Below, in pieces: positions 1 through 5,105 of a stretch of DNA of 5,105 nucleotides. This DNA is from Actinomycetota bacterium. Its GTDB lineage: Bacteria; Actinomycetota; Humimicrobiia; Humimicrobiales; Humimicrobiaceae. The DNA is taken from contig JAQVHC010000094.1 in NCBI GenBank assembly GCA_028696435.1, positions 1 through 5,105 of the forward strand. Direction: 5' to 3'. Under the pieces are notes generated by a model. The model was not told the DNA's origin and searched no databases. It saw only the letters and a list, made by a program, of their open reading frames with translations. Positions within the stretch are counted from its first letter, which is position 1; every line of letters starts with the position of its first letter. The translations under genes were made by a program, and so were the position numbers.

Positions 1-492
1 AGACAATTTGCCGTCAATCATAAAGGCGATGGACCTGCCCCCCATAAACAGTATAAGGGTCGCAACCATCGGCTGAACCCCGAATATGGAGACCAGGGTG
101 CCGTTGAATACGCCGATGACTAACCCGACCATGCAGCTTAAGAGGAAAGCCGCTACTATGGTCAACAAGGTGACCTCACCAGCATTTAAGACGAACCTGA
201 CAAATACTGCGGAAGTAATGGTGGCGGCCTCACCTATGCTTATGTCCTGCCCCTGTGAAGCCGCAGTAACCAGGGTCATACCTATTGACAGAATAACCAA
301 CTCCGAGGCGCCGTACAGGATATTCGGTATGTTTCCGTAAAATGCTCCATTTACCATGGTAATTCTGAAGTAATCGACTCCCTTTATCAGATTAATCACA
401 ATGAGGAGCACCAGAACAGAGAGGGGAAGGAATAGATTAGATAAGTTATATAAGTGTTCTTTTAATCCTAAGTATATTTTTGACCTTTTCAT
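1..492 (-). CDS. ytfT: CUT2 sugar ABC transporter permease, YtfT-like (partial, N-terminal 164 aa)
   Basis: This is a membrane permease subunit of a sugar ABC importer, which would form the substrate channel with a partner permease and the ATPase encoded just upstream. The frame is open from the ATG at 492 to the window edge; about half of the usual ~330-340 aa is present. I read hydrophobic segments at about residues 20-37, 60-78, 88-103, 107-127 and 132-151. The BPD_transp_2 landmarks are visible: GMTLV at 71-75, the QDISIG motif at 82-87 (GIDLSVG in typical members) and FNGTLVSIFGVQPMVATL at 129-146. The start follows the ATPase stop by 2 nt, and its SD (GGGGAGGT, 501-508) lies inside the last ATPase codons, so translation is probably coupled. 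Substrate is inferred from the operon; an RbsC-like ribose permease is the main alternative. The symbol denotes family resemblance only. Confidence 0.88.
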   Translation of the reverse strand, partial: MKRSKIYLGLKEHLYNLSNLFLPLSVLVLLIVINLIKGVDYFRITMVNGAFYGNIPNILYGASELVILSIGMTLVTAASQGQDISIGEAATITSAVFVRFVLNAGEVTLLTIVAAFLLSCMVGLVIGVFNGTLVSIFGVQPMVATLILFMGGRSIAFMIDGKLS

Positions 493-494
493 AT

Positions 495-1994
495 TTATTG
501 ACCTCCCCGGGCTATCATGTGCATAACATCTTGTTCCGTTACATCCATTCCACTGAGTTCTCCGACAATTTTACGGTCCTTCATAACGATCAATCGAGAG
601 CAGGTTCGAAGCATTTCGTCAATTTCTGAAGATATGAATGTCAGGCTCATTCCCTCTTCAGCGAGCTCGTGCACAAGTTTTTGAATCTCCACCTTGGTTC
701 CGATATCGATTCCCCGCGTAGGTTCATCGAGGATCAGGTACATGGGGTGCGTAAGTAGCCAGCGCGCTAGAATGACCTTCTGCTGATTGCCGCCAGAAAG
801 AGATGCGATTGGCGTGTTGATGGACGGTGTTTTAATGCTCAGTTTCTGTATATACTGGTTAGAAAATTCCTCAGCCTGTTTCCTCGAAAGAGGCCTAATA
901 AAACCTTTCATGACCTGCAGGGCTAGAATAATGTTGTCGCGAACCGAAAGCTCGGCAATGATTCCGTCGCCTTTTCGGTCCTCTGGTAGATAGCCGATTC
1001 CCTGTTTCATAGCGTCCAGGGGCGATTTGATCTTCACTTTCTTACCTTTCACTTTGACTTCACCGCCCGTCACCTTGTCGGCGGCGAAGATTGCGCGAGC
1101 ACATTCGCTGCGCCCGGAGCCGAGCAGCCCGACAAACCCATTTATCTCGCCTTTATATATAATGAAATCGAATGGTCTTACCCCGGCGGCACTCGAAAGT
1201 GCCCTAGCCTCATATACCGGCACACTGCTGTCAGGTTTAAGCGGCTCATGTTTTTTTATCTTAGAGACATCACTCAGTGCCTTCCCCATCATCTTTGAGA
1301 TAAGTTCGATTTGGGGAAGCGCAGATACTTGGTATTCGCCGATCAACGCTCCATTACGAAGCACCGTAATCCTATCGCTGATTTCATATACCTGATCGAT
1401 AAAGTGGGTAATGAAGATGATCCCCACACCCCTGGACTTAAGTTCGCGCATGAGGTCGAAGAGTTTTTTCGTCTCATCTTCGTCAAGTGAAGACGTCGGT
1501 TCATCAAGAATGAGAATCTTGCAGTCCATATCGACCGCTCGGGCAATCGCAATCATCTGCTGGACCGCCAGGGAACAGCTTGAAAGTTCCTCAGTCGGGC
1601 TCACTGGAATACCGAGGGAGTCGAGCATTTGTGCCGCTTTTTCGTTCATCTGCTTCCATTGAACGAAAGTGTATTGGCCGCGACCTATAAACATATTCTC
1701 CGCCACGGTCAGATTGGGGCAAAGCGCTATTTCCTGATAGACCGTACCGATTCCCATGTCTTGCGCTTCCTTCGGTGACTTGAAGTGGATCGGCCTTCCA
1801 TTTAAAGCAATCTGACCGGCGTCCTCTTCGTAAACCCCGGTTATGATCTTTATCAGTGTGGACTTGCCCGCTCCGTTTTCACCCACAAGGGCATGGATCT
1901 CACCTTTTCGGAGCACGAAGTCTACGTTATCCAGAGCTTTAACACCTGGAAAGGATTTGCTGATACCCTCCATTTTGAGTATAATTTCTGACAC
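495..1994 (-). CDS. ytfR: CUT2 sugar ABC transporter ATP-binding protein, YtfR-like (two ABC domains)
   Basis: This cytoplasmic ATPase energises sugar import. It is complete at 499 aa, the family length, with two fused ABC domains. Domain 1 has Walker A GENGAGKST at 38-46, Q-loop VYQE at 85-88, a degenerate signature around SLAVQQM at 141-147, Walker B ILILDEPTSSLD at 160-171 and the H-loop His at 197. Domain 2 has a Walker A without the lysine (GLLGSGRSE, 289-297), signature LSGGNQQK at 399-406, Walker B LILDEPTRGID at 420-430 and ISSE in place of the switch His at 454-457. Such asymmetry is normal for RbsA/MglA/YtfR proteins. The N-terminus (SKSFPGVKALDNVDF), THFIDQVYEISDRITVLRNG and RPLSRK segments resemble E. 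coli YtfR more than RbsA. The start is GTG at 1994, with SD AAGGAGG (2005-2011) and a 10-nt spacer. Confidence 0.93.
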   Translation of the reverse strand: MSEIILKMEGISKSFPGVKALDNVDFVLRKGEIHALVGENGAGKSTLIKIITGVYEEDAGQIALNGRPIHFKSPKEAQDMGIGTVYQEIALCPNLTVAENMFIGRGQYTFVQWKQMNEKAAQMLDSLGIPVSPTEELSSCSLAVQQMIAIARAVDMDCKILILDEPTSSLDEDETKKLFDLMRELKSRGVGIIFITHFIDQVYEISDRITVLRNGALIGEYQVSALPQIELISKMMGKALSDVSKIKKHEPLKPDSSVPVYEARALSSAAGVRPFDFIIYKGEINGFVGLLGSGRSECARAIFAADKVTGGEVKVKGKKVKIKSPLDAMKQGIGYLPEDRKGDGIIAELSVRDNIILALQVMKGFIRPLSRKQAEEFSNQYIQKLSIKTPSINTPIASLSGGNQQKVILARWLLTHPMYLILDEPTRGIDIGTKVEIQKLVHELAEEGMSLTFISSEIDEMLRTCSRLIVMKDRKIVGELSGMDVTEQDVMHMIARGGQ

Positions 1995-2004
1995 TAACTA
2001 AAGA

Positions 2005-2011
2005 CCTCCTT
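2005..2011 (-). promoter_or_regulatory. Shine-Dalgarno of the ytfR-like gene
   Basis: AAGGAGG on the minus strand, 10 nt before the GTG start codon. It supports GTG at 1994 as the start; no in-frame ATG gives the same amino end. It sits downstream of the intergenic hairpin, so the ATPase can be translated independently of the binding-protein gene. Confidence 0.85.
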
Positions 2012-2029
2012 ACTGGTACTATAAAAATT

Positions 2030-2076
2030 AACTTCAGTGCGGTGTGCGGGTCTAGTCCGGAAACCGCACTGAAGTT
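2030..2076 (-). terminator. Intercistronic hairpin, partial terminator or 3' stabiliser after the binding-protein gene
   Basis: Two perfect 14-bp arms (2030-2043 and 2063-2076) enclose a 19-nt loop. On the minus-strand transcript the 3' arm is followed by AATTTTTATAG, a broken U-tract. The hairpin starts 23 nt after the binding-protein stop codon and ends 19 nt before the ATPase SD. Elements of this sort between periplasmic-binding-protein genes and their transporter genes commonly let part of the transcription stop, or protect the upstream mRNA, so that binding protein exceeds membrane subunits. The imperfect U-run and long loop suggest leaky termination or mRNA stabilisation rather than full termination. 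Confidence 0.7.
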
Positions 2077-2099
2077 GAGAAATTTTACCAAAAAAACAA

Positions 2100-3176
2100 C
2101 TACCTTGTTATCACACCCTTGCCAGGATCGTCATTGATCCCATATTTTTCGATGATTTCGTCGGTTATCGTTTCAGTATCAACGATCATTTCTTCCTGAT
2201 AGACGATTCCGCTGGGGATATTGCCGCTTTTGATCCACTCGGAAATCTGGGCTGCCTGGCGTGGATTGCACTGCACGTCAGCGTTCCAGTAACCTGCCTG
2301 TACGTTCCTAAGTGCAAAACGGTTAAAGTCGAAACCAAGTACCTTGACCTTGCCGTCCTTGCCATGGCTGATACCGGCCGCCTCGAGCGCCTGAACACCG
2401 CCTTGCGCCATACCGTCGTTCTGCGCGTAAAGGACGTTGAAATCCTTGTTTGCAGCAATTGCAGCTTCAACCACTTTGCGGGCTTCCTCAAGACTCCAAC
2501 TGTCTCCACCTGTTCCATCGGCCACTATCTTGAGTTTACCAGCTTCTTCGGCTTCGAGCACTGGGGCGCTACGACCTATTTCAGCCGCGCTACCCAACTG
2601 ACCACGAACAAGGACTAGATTGATCGGATCCAGACCCTGTTCCAACACCCAGTCTACTGCCAATTTACCCTCATAATACATATCCGAGAGAAGTGCTGCT
2701 TGATAGTTCGAGGGATCCGTATCAATCGCACGGTCAAAGAGAATAACCGTAATGCCTGCGTCTTTTGCAGCCTTTAAGGTGTCGTCCCATCCAGACGCAT
2801 TTGCGGCAGAGATCAGGAGATAGTCCACTCCATCTCGAATGTACCCTTTGGCCGCAGCGATCTGCTCGCTGTTGTCCATGGTGTTGGTCTGTTTTGCGTC
2901 ATAGCCGTTCTCCCGCGAGAAGACATTATTCATGTCTTCAACATTGGCCTGCCGGTAGCCTGATTCTTCCGGCGGTAGATTTACGATGCCGACCTTGATC
3001 AGCTCCGTTTCTGCTGGCTCTTCTTCTTCAACTTCTTCTGCTTCTGGTTCTTCTACGGCTTCTTCAGCTTCTGGTTCTTCTGCTGCTTCCTCTTCTTTAC
3101 CTGCACAACCTGCAAAGCCTATTACCATCGAAATGCTTATTACTAACACAAGCATCCATAATAATGTTTTTTTCAC
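2100..3176 (-). CDS. ytfQ: Sugar-binding lipoprotein of a CUT2 ABC transporter, YtfQ-like
   Basis: This extracytoplasmic lipoprotein captures the sugar and hands it to the permease. It is complete at 358 aa. A type II signal peptide (KK, hydrophobic 5-22) ends in the lipobox FAGC, with lipidated Cys at 24. An acidic linker (28-57) with EEAxEEPEA repeats follows, then a Peripla_BP_4 fold from ~59. The landmarks match E. coli YtfQ: SGYR at 72-75 (SGWR in YtfQ), GWDDTLKAAKDAGITVILFDRAID at 129-152, EGKLAVDW at 169-176, an Arg at 202, YAQND at 250-254 and GFD at 281-283. The first-position aromatic/Arg pair and the DR pair lie in the sugar pocket in this family. The start is GTG at 3176, with SD AAAGGA (3185-3190) and an 8-nt spacer. 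It is first in the operon. Galactofuranose is the family precedent; other pentoses, hexoses or polyols remain possible. Confidence 0.93.
   Translation of the reverse strand: MKKTLLWMLVLVISISMVIGFAGCAGKEEEAAEEPEAEEAVEEPEAEEVEEEEPAETELIKVGIVNLPPEESGYRQANVEDMNNVFSRENGYDAKQTNTMDNSEQIAAAKGYIRDGVDYLLISAANASGWDDTLKAAKDAGITVILFDRAIDTDPSNYQAALLSDMYYEGKLAVDWVLEQGLDPINLVLVRGQLGSAAEIGRSAPVLEAEEAGKLKIVADGTGGDSWSLEEARKVVEAAIAANKDFNVLYAQNDGMAQGGVQALEAAGISHGKDGKVKVLGFDFNRFALRNVQAGYWNADVQCNPRQAAQISEWIKSGNIPSGIVYQEEMIVDTETITDEIIEKYGINDDPGKGVITR
3040..3093 (-). repeat. 27-bp tandem repeat encoding an acidic nonapeptide linker
   Basis: Two adjacent 27-bp copies (3040-3066 and 3067-3093) agree at 23 of 27 positions and encode EEAAEEPEA and EEAVEEPEA. 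A third, degenerate unit (EEVEEEEPA) follows in the protein. The repeat forms the linker between the lipid anchor and the binding domain, and probably arose by replication slippage. Confidence 0.85.
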
Positions 3177-3184
3177 TTCTTGAA

Positions 3185-3190
3185 TCCTTT
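3185..3190 (-). promoter_or_regulatory. Shine-Dalgarno of the ytfQ-like gene
   Basis: AAAGGA on the minus strand, 8 nt before the GTG at 3176. It decides the start, because the much stronger GGAGGTGG at 3233-3240 lies 56 nt upstream and has no ATG, GTG or TTG at a suitable distance. Confidence 0.75.
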
Positions 3191-3232
3191 CTTAATAATT
3201 ACTTAACAAATAAAAAAATAATTTTGTCGCGG

Positions 3233-3278
3233 CCACCTCCTGAAATCTTTACTTTTTATATTGTTTCTGATAAATTTT
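3233..3278 (-). repeat. Leader module copy 1 with orphan SD
   Basis: On the minus strand this reads AAAATTTATCAGAAACA, then an A-rich stretch, then AGGAGGTGG. The same order of elements occurs 128 bp upstream (3361-3390). Its GGAGGTGG is a near-perfect SD without a start codon behind it. Confidence 0.55.
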
Positions 3279-3281
3279 TTT

Positions 3282-3343
3282 TGAGATTTGTTCTGGTTAG
3301 AGTTTTAATATAAGGTTATATTAAACATCCTGAGCAAATCTCA
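3282..3343. repeat. 9-bp inverted repeat enclosing a 22-bp near-palindrome
   Basis: The outer arms TGAGATTTG (3282-3290) and CAAATCTCA (3335-3343) are perfect complements with 44 bp between them. Inside, TTTAATATAA (3304-3313) and TTATATTAAA (3316-3325) are perfect 10-bp arms around a central GG. The element may act as a DNA operator, an RNA stem in the leader, or both. Confidence 0.7.
3304..3325. promoter_or_regulatory. Candidate operator: perfect 10+2+10 inverted repeat
   Basis: Two perfect 10-bp arms are separated by GG, 128 bp before the GTG of the binding-protein gene. Size and symmetry suit a dimeric repressor, but it lies about 180 bp downstream of the proposed transcription start. 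It could instead be a roadblock site, or overlap a secondary promoter (a TTGCTC sequence lies 18 bp before TTATAT on the minus strand). No regulator gene is in the window. Confidence 0.45.
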
Positions 3344-3360
3344 TTTTTCTAATTTGAAGA

Positions 3361-3390
3361 CCACCTCCCCCTTCTGTTTCTGTTAATTTT
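3361..3390 (-). repeat. Leader module copy 2 with orphan SD
   Basis: The minus strand reads AAAATTAACAGAAACA, then GAAGGG, then GGAGGTGG. It shares CAGAAACA and GGAGGTGG exactly with copy 1 but has a shorter middle part. The two copies flank the nested inverted repeat at 3282-3343. Confidence 0.55.
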
Positions 3391-3508
3391 TGATTATATG
3401 GCTTTCTTTGAATATTAATTTTAAAGGCATAATTATAGCTTTATTTATTAGTATTTTTCTTTTTAGTAATTCTGATGATTATATATGGAATTTTATTATT
3501 TGTTAGTA

Positions 3509-3537
3509 ATTTTACATAACATTAACTAATTAGTCAA
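3509..3537 (-). promoter_or_regulatory. Sigma-A-type promoter of the transporter operon
   Basis: On the minus strand TTGACT (3532-3537) and TAAAAT (3509-3514) are separated by exactly 17 bp, each matching consensus at 5 of 6 positions. A 14-bp A/T palindrome (3541-3554) lies just upstream and looks like an UP element. The -35 region overlaps TTAACTAATTAGTCAA (3522-3537, plus strand), a 16-bp palindrome with one mismatched pair, which a repressor could occupy. Transcription would start near 3502. Confidence 0.7.
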
Positions 3538-3843
3538 CCTTTTTTTATAAAAAAATTTAGCATCTGGATTTCATACATAAATTGTTTTTAAAGGTAAACT
3601 TGTGGGATTTATTTAAATAGAATCACTTATGATAAGCTTAAACCTGCTTGTTTGCATATGCTAAAATATTTTCATGCTTTAAAGCTGGTTCGAGGGATAT
3701 AATGATAATATTAAGGAATACATGTAAAAACAAATTAAGGCAATAGAAAAAGGGGGTTCTGTAGTTTTGTTGAGCTTTTGTAAAGCGAGTTTTATAAGCC
3801 TACAATCTTATTTATATTCTGGAGATATTTTTACTTACAATTT
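3538..3843. other. AT-rich non-coding spacer downstream of the DUF3786 gene
   Basis: No open frame of note lies here. I see small palindromes at 3676-3685 (GCTTTAAAGC) and 3654-3661 (GCATATGC) and a 5-bp stem at 3774-3786. None carries a U-tract that would make it a convincing terminator for the DUF3786 gene, so read-through into the transporter operon cannot be excluded. Confidence 0.5.
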
Positions 3844-4449
3844 CTACCTGCAGAGTTTATTTACCATATATACTATAATTAATTTAATCACATCGGTTTT
3901 CAGGTAATGCGGGGCGCTGCTATCAAATAGCGCCCTTGCATCTGCCTCAAATTCTACATCCTTTTCCTCAAGAATCATAAGAACAGGAAACATTTTAAAT
4001 GGGAATATTATTGAAGCAAATTTAAATCTATCGTATTTTTGCCCGCCAATTTCACAGGCTCTCTTTAGAAATCCAGCACCATCGCTCTCATATTTTTTTA
4101 CCACAGTATTAAGAACACCTGGTATAGTCTGACAGTAGAAAAGCCCTCCGGGTAATTCTCTGTATGGTACCCATCTTCCCGTAAGAGGCGAGCCGTCTGC
4201 ATTTTGAAGATAATGGAGGATAAGAGAAGCCGAATGCATGTCCGGAGACTCGCCAACTTTTAAAGTACCTTCTTCTGAATCTCTTTCTAAATAAAAAACT
4301 TCTCTCTTATATAAATCCACAACAACTTTTTTCTCAAAAAAGTCCAGCTTTATTCTATGCTCATCCAGAAGCTCCGAGCCAGAATAAATCGAGATGCTTT
4401 TGATATCACGGACTATTAATTCATCAAATATTCTATTGTAAACATCCAT
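3844..4449 (-). CDS. DUF3786 domain-containing protein
   Basis: This 201-aa soluble protein has no signal peptide or membrane segment. I recognise it by the block PLTGRWVPYRELPGG at 88-102 followed by FY, and by the C-terminal pattern FPVLMILEEKDVEFEADARALFD at 154-176 with HYLKTDVI at 181-188, which are typical of DUF3786. Some relatives carry an extra Fe-S domain in front, but this one does not: it has only scattered Cys (106, 132, 200). The biochemical role is unknown. The ATG at 4449 has a weak SD (AAGG, 4461-4464, 11-nt spacer). The gene is lower in G+C than the transporter genes and is separated from them by 667 nt and a promoter, so a functional link to sugar uptake is not supported. 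It diverges from the PTS gene to its right. Confidence 0.75.
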   Translation of the reverse strand: MDVYNRIFDELIVRDIKSISIYSGSELLDEHRIKLDFFEKKVVVDLYKREVFYLERDSEEGTLKVGESPDMHSASLILHYLQNADGSPLTGRWVPYRELPGGLFYCQTIPGVLNTVVKKYESDGAGFLKRACEIGGQKYDRFKFASIIFPFKMFPVLMILEEKDVEFEADARALFDSSAPHYLKTDVIKLIIVYMVNKLCR

Positions 4450-4485
4450 ACCGATTTTTTCCTTAATTCATTAAATTAGATATGC

Positions 4486-4592
4486 TTGCTCCTTATTTAC
4501 ATTTCACAGCTGGTTTCCAATGACCGGCACCCAGCTCCCATTAACTTTCTGGCCAGCTCCATACTGGCCTTGCTCCCATTTTACTGCCCTCT
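4486..4592. repeat. Imperfect tandem repeats with GCTCC cores in a GC-richer patch
   Basis: Three contiguous related units on the plus strand each begin near GCTCC and end near CTGGCC or CTGCCC: 4532-4554, 4555-4569 and 4570-4589. A fourth related segment at 4486-4500 shares 12 of 15 bases with 4570-4584. GGCCAG (4551-4556) and CTGGCC (4564-4569) can form a 6-bp stem, and AGCTGG (4508-4513) pairs with CCAGCT (4531-4536). The patch is much richer in G+C than its surroundings. In one minus-strand frame it is open and ends with WVPVIGNQL and a TGA at 4505-4507, but it has no start codon. Confidence 0.5.
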
Positions 4593-4770
4593 TTTCTAAA
4601 TTACATTTGCTTTTCGCTTATTTATCTTATCACACCTATTTTTAGATTTTTAAAAATTCCTTCAAACTTTTACTTATAGAAAACTTACATATAAAATAAC
4701 TGCCAGGTAAATTATCATTAAATCAGGCTGACAAAATTAAATTGGTACTATTTCCCACACTTATCTTCAT

Positions 4771-4799
4771 TTTACACTGAATAGCAAGTATAATATAAC
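4771..4799 (+). promoter_or_regulatory. Promoter of the PTS EIIC gene
   Basis: TTTACA (4771-4776) and TATAAC (4794-4799) are 17 bp apart, each 5 of 6 to consensus. A perfect TATAAT overlaps at 4789-4794 but has only a poor -35 at 17 bp. Transcription would begin near 4806, leaving a leader of only about 20 nt before the ATG. Confidence 0.6.
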
Positions 4800-4825
4800 A
4801 TCATCAAAAACTTAAAAATAATTTC

Positions 4826-5105
4826 ATGTCTGTTACAGGTAAGGTAGTTGAATACATAATTAATATAGGCCCGGTTTTTTTAATACCGCTAATATTACTT
4901 ATAGCTAGTCTTGCTATCACAAGAAAGCCGCTTAAGAATTTAAAAAACTGTGCCTTTATTCTGGTGGGTATGATGGGCGTATCCATTCTCCTTACACTTT
5001 TTGTAAACTTTTTTAAACCCATTACAAATACAATAATTTTAAATTCCACAAAAGAATATACAGTCATTGACGCTGGCTGGCTTGTCTCTAAAGCCGCCAT
5101 TTTAA
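4826..5105 (+). CDS. PTS galactitol-type transporter subunit IIC (partial, N-terminal 93 aa)
   Basis: This is the start of a membrane channel subunit of the phosphotransferase system, which would import and phosphorylate a polyol or sugar together with EIIA and EIIB partners. The frame is open from ATG 4826 to the window end. YIINIGPVFLIPLILLI (10-26) parallels the GatC start YILDLGPTVMLPIVIII in E. coli, and the family's second hydrophobic stretch (FILVGMMGVSILLTLFVNF, 44-62) and VIDAGW (80-85, VVDVGW in GatC) follow in the right order. An in-frame stop at 4796-4798 leaves this ATG as the only usual start codon ahead of the conserved part, but there is no clear SD. An opposing open frame (4804-5100) is its antisense shadow. 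EIIC of other GAT/SgcC-like systems is the main alternative; the substrate is not determined. Confidence 0.78.
   Translation, partial: MSVTGKVVEYIINIGPVFLIPLILLIASLAITRKPLKNLKNCAFILVGMMGVSILLTLFVNFFKPITNTIILNSTKEYTVIDAGWLVSKAAIL

Larger units (their letters stand above)
3177..3502 (-). promoter_or_regulatory. Long AT-rich 5' leader of the transporter operon
   Basis: If transcription starts about 7 nt past the -10 box at 3509-3514, the binding-protein mRNA carries a leader of about 325 nt. The leader contains two SD-like GGAGGTGG sites without genes, a nested inverted repeat (3282-3343) and almost no coding potential. A seven-codon frame starting at the minus-strand ATG 3345-3343 (MRFAQDV) is the only short peptide near an SD, but the spacing is too long at ~19 nt. 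I do not recognise a known riboswitch class. Its extent depends on the promoter call. Confidence 0.5.
4450..4825. other. Divergent intergenic region between the DUF3786 and PTS EIIC genes
   Basis: This stretch holds the GCTCC repeat patch on its left, an AT-rich middle (4600-4760) with nothing I can assign, and the plus-strand promoter on its right. A weak minus-strand promoter candidate (TTAAGT 4810-4815, 17 bp, TATACT 4787-4792) overlaps the plus-strand one and could serve the DUF3786 gene, with a leader of about 330 nt through the repeats. Confidence 0.4.

Noticed and set aside
86..340. 84-aa plus-strand open frame
   Set aside because: Antisense to the YtfT-like permease, whose motifs and reading frame are clear. 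No SD or family resemblance.
1027..1395. 122-aa plus-strand open frame
   Set aside because: Antisense to the well-conserved YtfR-like ATPase; low-complexity composition and no recognisable domain.
2186..2518. 110-aa minus-strand open frame overlapping the binding-protein gene
   Set aside because: It is an alternative frame of the YtfQ-like gene, rich in Arg/Thr/Ser, without its own SD or known motif.
3323..3345. Leader peptide MRFAQDV starting at the minus-strand ATG 3345-3343
   Set aside because: The GGAGG lies about 19 nt before the ATG, too far for normal initiation, and the peptide has no run of regulatory codons.
3774..3786. Small hairpin (GCTTT-TGT-AAAGC) as a terminator for the DUF3786 gene
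   Set aside because: The stem is only 5 bp and no U-tract follows on the minus strand.
3177..3843. Catabolite-responsive (cre) site
   Set aside because: I searched by eye for the WTGNAANCGNWNNCW pattern near the promoter and leader and found no convincing match.
4804..5100. 98-aa open frame on the minus strand
   Set aside because: The plus strand of the same DNA encodes a recognisable GatC-like EIIC N-terminus with conserved motifs and a good promoter. The minus frame shows no family features and would run into the opposing gene.

Overview
The window looks like a carbohydrate-uptake region from a low-GC, probably anaerobic bacterium of a Firmicutes/Clostridia type. The pointers are strong Shine-Dalgarno (SD) sites, GTG starts, a lipoprotein-anchored sugar-binding protein, very AT-rich spacers and a DUF3786 protein. 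This placement is inference; there is no rRNA or marker gene. The transporter genes are visibly richer in G+C than the DUF3786 gene, the EIIC gene and the spacers.

Positions 1-3176 (minus strand) hold a sugar ABC transporter operon of the CUT2 (ribose/galactose) class, read from right to left: a lipoprotein substrate-binding protein (YtfQ-like), a double-ABC ATPase (YtfR-like, complete, 499 aa) and the N-terminal half of a permease (YtfT-like, cut by the window start). All three align best, from memory, with the E. coli galactofuranose system YtfQRT-YjfF, so a second permease probably follows beyond the left edge. A 14-bp perfect hairpin lies between the binding-protein and ATPase genes. Such a hairpin could lower expression of the membrane components relative to the binding protein.

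Positions 3177-3843 are non-coding and very AT-rich. They contain a good sigma-A-type promoter for the operon (TTGACT-17-TAAAAT) with an A/T-rich upstream element and an operator-like palindrome over the -35 box. A leader of roughly 325 nt follows. It contains a 22-bp near-palindrome nested in a second inverted repeat, flanked by two copies of a module that ends in an orphan SD-like GGAGGTGG. This leader is the most unusual part of the window.

Positions 3844-4449 (minus) encode a DUF3786-family protein. Positions 4450-4825 are a divergent intergenic region with imperfect tandem repeats and a promoter for the plus-strand gene. From 4826 to the right edge a plus-strand gene begins that encodes the N-terminus of a galactitol-type PTS EIIC. 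Together the window holds two different sugar or polyol import routes separated by a gene of unknown function. I see no mobile element, CRISPR array, tRNA or rRNA.
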